Source: Aerococcaceae bacterium DSM 111022 (GTDB taxonomy: Bacteria; Bacillota; Bacilli; Lactobacillales; Aerococcaceae). From it: a DNA stretch of 64,000 bases. The notes under the pieces are model-generated. The model was not told the origin of the DNA, ran no database searches, and saw nothing but the letters and a program-made list of their open reading frames with translations. Positions 60,784 to 64,000 of the stretch are shown one piece after another. How positions within the stretch are numbered: position 1 is the stretch's first letter; the number at the start of each line of letters is the position of its first letter. The DNA lies in contig JACBXO010000002.1 of NCBI GenBank assembly GCA_015863195.1, positions 124,001-188,000 on the forward strand, given 5' to 3'. The position numbers and the translations under genes are program-made.

Positions 60784-62547
60784 GTGTCATTAACTGATTC
60801 ATTGGAACAACATTTTGGCTATAGCCAATTTAGAACTGGTCAAGAACCTTTAATCAATTCGATTTTAGAAGGAAAAGATGTCTTAGGAATCCTTCCTACT
60901 GGCGGTGGTAAATCGATTTGTTACCAATTACCCGCTGTTTTACTACCTTATTTAACAATTGTGATCACTCCACTTATTTCATTAATGAAAGACCAAGTCG
61001 ATTCATTACATGAATATGGTATTCCAGCTGCATATATCCATTCTGGTTTGGACTATACTGAAATTGCCGATATTATGACACAAGTGGATAATGGGACATT
61101 AAAGTTGCTTTATGTCGCACCTGAAAGACTAAATCATCCTGGTTTCATAAATAATTTACCAAGTAAAATTTCGATGATCGCCATTGATGAAGCACACTGT
61201 GTGTCCCAATGGGGTCATGACTTTAGACCATCTTACCGTCAAATTACTGATTTTATCGATTCATTTAACACGCGTCCTATCGTTTCAGCATTCACTGCAA
61301 CAGCGACACCTTTAGTTCAACAAGATATTAGTAATCAACTCGGTTTAAAACAACCAGAAACAGTCATCAATTCTTTTGACAGACCAAATATTCGGTTCAC
61401 CGTTGTCGAACCCGATTCTAAATCAAAAGAATTAATGAACTATATTAATGATGAAGAAGCCATAATTATTTATGCGAACACCCGTAAAAATGTGGACCAA
61501 ATTTATGAACGCTTGTTAAAAGCAGACTACAATGTATGTAAATATCATGCCGGCCTCCCCCAAGAACAGCGCGATCATGCACAAAATCAATTTATCTTTG
61601 ATAAATGTAATATCATTGTCGCAACCAATGCTTTTGGTATGGGGATTGATAAAACGGATGTGCGCCGTGTGATTCATTATAATATGCCAACAGACCTAGA
61701 GAGTTACTATCAAGAAGCTGGTCGTGCGGGGCGTGACGGTTTAGATTCAGAGGCAATCCTCTTCTTCTCAGCTCAAGATATCATTAGCAGCAAACGACTC
61801 CTCGAACAATCTCAAGACCCTTATGTCAATAAGCGTTTGGATGCGATGATTCAATATGCCAACGCCACAAGTTGTTTACGTAAGTTTATTTTGAATTATT
61901 TCGACGAAGACTACCAACCACCTTGCAAAAATTGCTCTAGTTGCTTAAATGAGTTTGAAGTGATTGATGTAACCAAAGAAGCACAGATGATTTTATCAAA
62001 TATTGTCCGCATGAAACATGGTTTCGGGATGACAATGGTCGCTCATGTCCTGCGCGGTGTGCGTAATGACAAAATTGTCCGCAATGGCTTTGATCAGATT
62101 TCAACTTTCGGTTTAATGAAAGATTCATCTGAAAATTATATTAAAGATATTATTTCGCGCTTATTAGCTGAAAATCAATTAACTTTAAATGAGTATAATG
62201 GTTTAGTCATCACCGAACAAGCCAAAGCCATTTTGTTTGAAGGCGAAAAACTGACCATGAAATTTAAGCATTACAAACGGAAAGCAAATATCAAAACAAA
62301 AGCCAGCGCTACCGCTGAAGACGAGGAACTATTTGAAGTGCTTCGTGGTGTTCGCTCAAAACTTGCTCAAAAAGAACAAGTCCCTGCTTATATCATTTGT
62401 AATAATAAAACACTCGTTGATATGGCCAACCAAGCCCCAACCGACATGATGTCATTTTTACAAGTCGATGGAATTGGTCAAATCAAAGCTGAAAAATATT
62501 ATGAACCATTCACAGAAGCAATTATTGACTATCAAAACAAAAATTAA
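60784..62547 (+). CDS. recQ: ATP-dependent DNA helicase RecQ
   Basis: The protein has 587 residues with a GTG start at 60784, 5 nt after AAGGAGGAG. SF2 helicase motifs: FRTGQEPLI near 17, Walker A LPTGGGKSICYQLP near 38, IDEAHCVSQWGHDFRPSY near 136, TATATP near 176 and QEAGRAGRDG near 312. A zinc-binding region follows (C-x16-C-x2-C-x2-C, about 364-387), an RQC winged helix and a C-terminal HRDC domain (about 515-580). It unwinds recombination intermediates. Confidence 0.97.
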   Translation: MSLTDSLEQHFGYSQFRTGQEPLINSILEGKDVLGILPTGGGKSICYQLPAVLLPYLTIVITPLISLMKDQVDSLHEYGIPAAYIHSGLDYTEIADIMTQVDNGTLKLLYVAPERLNHPGFINNLPSKISMIAIDEAHCVSQWGHDFRPSYRQITDFIDSFNTRPIVSAFTATATPLVQQDISNQLGLKQPETVINSFDRPNIRFTVVEPDSKSKELMNYINDEEAIIIYANTRKNVDQIYERLLKADYNVCKYHAGLPQEQRDHAQNQFIFDKCNIIVATNAFGMGIDKTDVRRVIHYNMPTDLESYYQEAGRAGRDGLDSEAILFFSAQDIISSKRLLEQSQDPYVNKRLDAMIQYANATSCLRKFILNYFDEDYQPPCKNCSSCLNEFEVIDVTKEAQMILSNIVRMKHGFGMTMVAHVLRGVRNDKIVRNGFDQISTFGLMKDSSENYIKDIISRLLAENQLTLNEYNGLVITEQAKAILFEGEKLTMKFKHYKRKANIKTKASATAEDEELFEVLRGVRSKLAQKEQVPAYIICNNKTLVDMANQAPTDMMSFLQVDGIGQIKAEKYYEPFTEAIIDYQNKN

Positions 62548-62561
62548 TCTTAATAAGAAAT

Positions 62562-62597
62562 CTCCTTTGTTTATGGATTGGACAAAGGAGGTTTTTT
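62562..62597 (+). terminator. Terminator of recQ
   Basis: CTCCTTTGT and ACAAAGGAG form a 9-bp stem, followed by T6. It is 14 bp after the recQ stop. Confidence 0.92.
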
Positions 62598-62659
62598 AAT
62601 TGTTTTATTGTTGGAATGAGTTGGTTTAATCCCAGCGAATGTGGTCTATTTTGGTCGGA

Positions 62660-62812
62660 TTATCATTTCTAGAAGGAATTCTCTGCGAAATGATAATTTT
62701 AAGCGGAATTTTATCATTTCATGAGGTCGGTTGCATTGAAATGATAATTTTAGGCAGTATTTTATCATTTCAAGTCATTAAACTAAAAATTTTGATAATT
62801 CGTCGTATTTAA
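62660..62812. repeat. Three-unit 51-bp tandem repeat with TTATCATTTC/GAAATGATAA arms
   Basis: TTATCATTTC occurs at 62660, 62711 and 62762; its complement GAAATGATAA at 62687 and 62738. Each set is spaced by exactly 51 bp. Adjacent arms form perfect 10-bp stems at 62687-62720 and 62738-62771. The third unit is diverged. Confidence 0.85.
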
Positions 62813-62991
62813 TTTAATGCCAATTCCATAAACCGAACACATGTCTTTCAGGAGATCATTAGACTAGACTCTATTTAGAAAACACTACAAAGTCAGCTCA
62901 TCAATCAACCACACTTTAACAATCCACAACAAACTGCGGAATTTAATCCCGTCAATTTCTCCAGAAATTGATATCCGCCTTTTCTAAATGA

Positions 62992-63096
62992 TACTTTTCG
63001 ACTTATGGCGAAAAGTACAACCTCTATAAGGTGGCTTTTCGTTTAGCGAAAAGCGACATTATTTTTCAAAAGAGGTAGAGTCGCTAATGCGACTCT
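62992..63096. repeat. Cluster of three short hairpins
   Basis: TACTTTTCG/CGAAAAGTA at 62992-63017, GCTTTTCG/CGAAAAGC at 63034-63054 and AGAGTCGC/GCGACTCT at 63078-63096. The first two share CTTTTCG arms. None is followed by a good U-run on either strand. Confidence 0.75.
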
Positions 63097-63170
63097 ATTT
63101 GAAGTCCTTTGTTTGTGAGTGATGCTTGTGTGTTTTTTTAATAATTATTATCCTGGTAAAGCTAGGTGAA

Positions 63171-63476
63171 TTTTCTTAACTCTACTCGATGACCGTAGTT
63201 AAGAAAATATAGGAGCCGAAGTTTTCTCTACTCTACTCGATGGCCATAGTTAAGATAATATAGGAGCCAAAGTTTTCTCTACTCTACTCGATGACTGTAG
63301 TTGAGAAAATATACGAGCCAAAGTTTTCTCTACTCTACTCGATGACTGTAGTTAAGAAAATATAGGAGCCAAAGTTTTCTCTACTCTACTCGATGACTGT
63401 AGTTGAGAAAATATAAGGGTTAAAGTTTTCTCTACTCTACTCGATGACTATAGTTGAGAAAATATAGGAGCTAAAG
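63171..63476. repeat. Six-unit 51-bp tandem hairpin array
   Basis: Units start at 63171, 63222, 63273, 63324, 63375 and 63426, exactly 51 bp apart. Each starts TTTTCTCTACTCTACTCGAT and later has AGTTGAGAAAATATAGGAG. The arms at the two ends of each first half are complementary; in unit 1 TTTTCTTAACT and AGTTAAGAAAA pair perfectly over 11 bp. The units are highly similar. There is no coding potential. Confidence 0.92.
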
Positions 63477-63601
63477 TTTAACTTAAACTGCTACCTATAA
63501 ACTGGACACATGTTTTCTAGAACGAAAAACTAATAGACTCCTATCTTTTGACCGAAAATTTTACTAGACAATAATTATTTCCATAAAAATAAAAAAACAA
63601 A

Positions 63602-63636
63602 GTCAACAGACTTCGATATTATCAAAGTCTGTTGAC
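63602..63636 (-). terminator. Terminator of the alpha/beta hydrolase gene
   Basis: A perfect 12-bp stem (GTCAACAGACTT / AAGTCTGTTGAC) with an 11-nt loop, followed on the minus strand by UUUGUUUUUUU. It is 31 bp after the stop. Confidence 0.9.
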
Positions 63637-63666
63637 CTCAGTTTCGTACATTTAAATTTTTTGCTC

Positions 63667-64000
63667 TTACGACAAGCCGTGGATTTTGTTTTGGTCTTTT
63701 GAGGCCATTCCCTCTAACTCTGAATCGAGTTGGTGATCGACGACATTGCCATGAACATAATTGAGCTCCCCAACCATTTGTTTGGTTAACTGCCAAATTT
63801 CTTTGCTGTCTGTTGTTTCGAGAGCAGCTTTGAAAAATGCTGCTAAATAAACAGATGCTTCATAGGAAACTTCGTGGCCTCGTTCTGGATCCGAAATAAA
63901 GTAAACTTTTTCGTCCTTTTCTTTTTCAGCCATAGTCTTAACAAATTCTTTTGTGAAGTCATAATGCACAAAGTCGTCCGCTTCCCCGTGCCAGAACAAC
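63667..64000 (-). CDS. Alpha/beta hydrolase (prolyl oligopeptidase-like), C-terminal part
   Basis: Only the last 110 residues are inside the window; the frame is open at the edge and the TTG there is probably internal. The fragment starts FWHGEADDFV, which holds the catalytic Asp region of the alpha/beta hydrolase fold, and later has RGHEV with the catalytic His. It then continues about 60 residues beyond the usual end of the fold. The nucleophile Ser would be upstream of the window. The substrate is unknown. Confidence 0.7.
   Translation of the reverse strand, partial: LFWHGEADDFVHYDFTKEFVKTMAEKEKDEKVYFISDPERGHEVSYEASVYLAAFFKAALETTDSKEIWQLTKQMVGELNYVHGNVVDHQLDSELEGMASKDQNKIHGLS

Overview
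This is a stretch of chromosome from a low-GC Gram-positive bacterium of the Lactobacillales type. The evidence is the AT-rich codon use, strong AGGAGG ribosome binding sites, the paired replicative polymerases PolC and DnaE, HrcA/CIRCE and CtsR heat-shock control, an FMN-riboswitch RibU, and gene orders typical of Firmicutes (cmk-rpsA-der-hup; xerD-ribT-scpA-scpB-rluB; rpsB-tsf-pyrH-frr-uppS-cdsA-rseP). A family such as Aerococcaceae or Carnobacteriaceae would fit, but that is inference. Nearly all genes lie on the minus strand; only the aminotransferase at 55.6 kb and recQ at 60.8 kb are on the plus strand.

Layout. 1-2.5 kb: a TPR protein cut by the window edge and a secreted Ser/Glu-tailed protein. 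2.7-4.5 kb: a decayed IS1182-type insertion sequence 8 bp from the lepA stop. 4.5-11.5 kb: hrcA-grpE-dnaK-dnaJ, then lepA, with two CIRCE operators. 11.6-16.3 kb: hup, der, rpsA, cmk and a membrane-anchored LysM protein. 16.5-24 kb: riboswitch-controlled ribU; then rluB, scpB, scpA, a RibT-like acetyltransferase, punA, deoB, xerD and cvfB. 24-30.4 kb: pyk, pfkA, dnaE. 30.5-39.9 kb: queA, ruvB, ruvA, msrB, mutL, mutS, ymdB and a luciferase-like monooxygenase. 40-47 kb: alanine dehydrogenase, an FMN reductase behind two look-alike promoters, and polC. 47-54 kb: rseP, cdsA, uppS, frr, pyrH, tsf, rpsB. 54-64 kb: an AI-2E-type permease, an aminotransferase, CtsR-controlled clpB, an unknown small protein, recQ and the end of an alpha/beta hydrolase.

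The genes are mostly housekeeping: protein folding, translation, replication and repair, chromosome segregation, nucleoside salvage, glycolysis and envelope lipid synthesis. I found no defence island, CRISPR array, prophage, rRNA or tRNA gene. The unexplained material is in the gaps. There is a ten-unit 41-bp tandem array before clpB, two different arrays with an exact 51-bp period after recQ, a 160-bp element with perfect 19-bp terminal inverted repeats where proS usually sits, a four-copy palindromic motif after polC, and a probable structured leader on rpsB. These are the best candidates for something undescribed.
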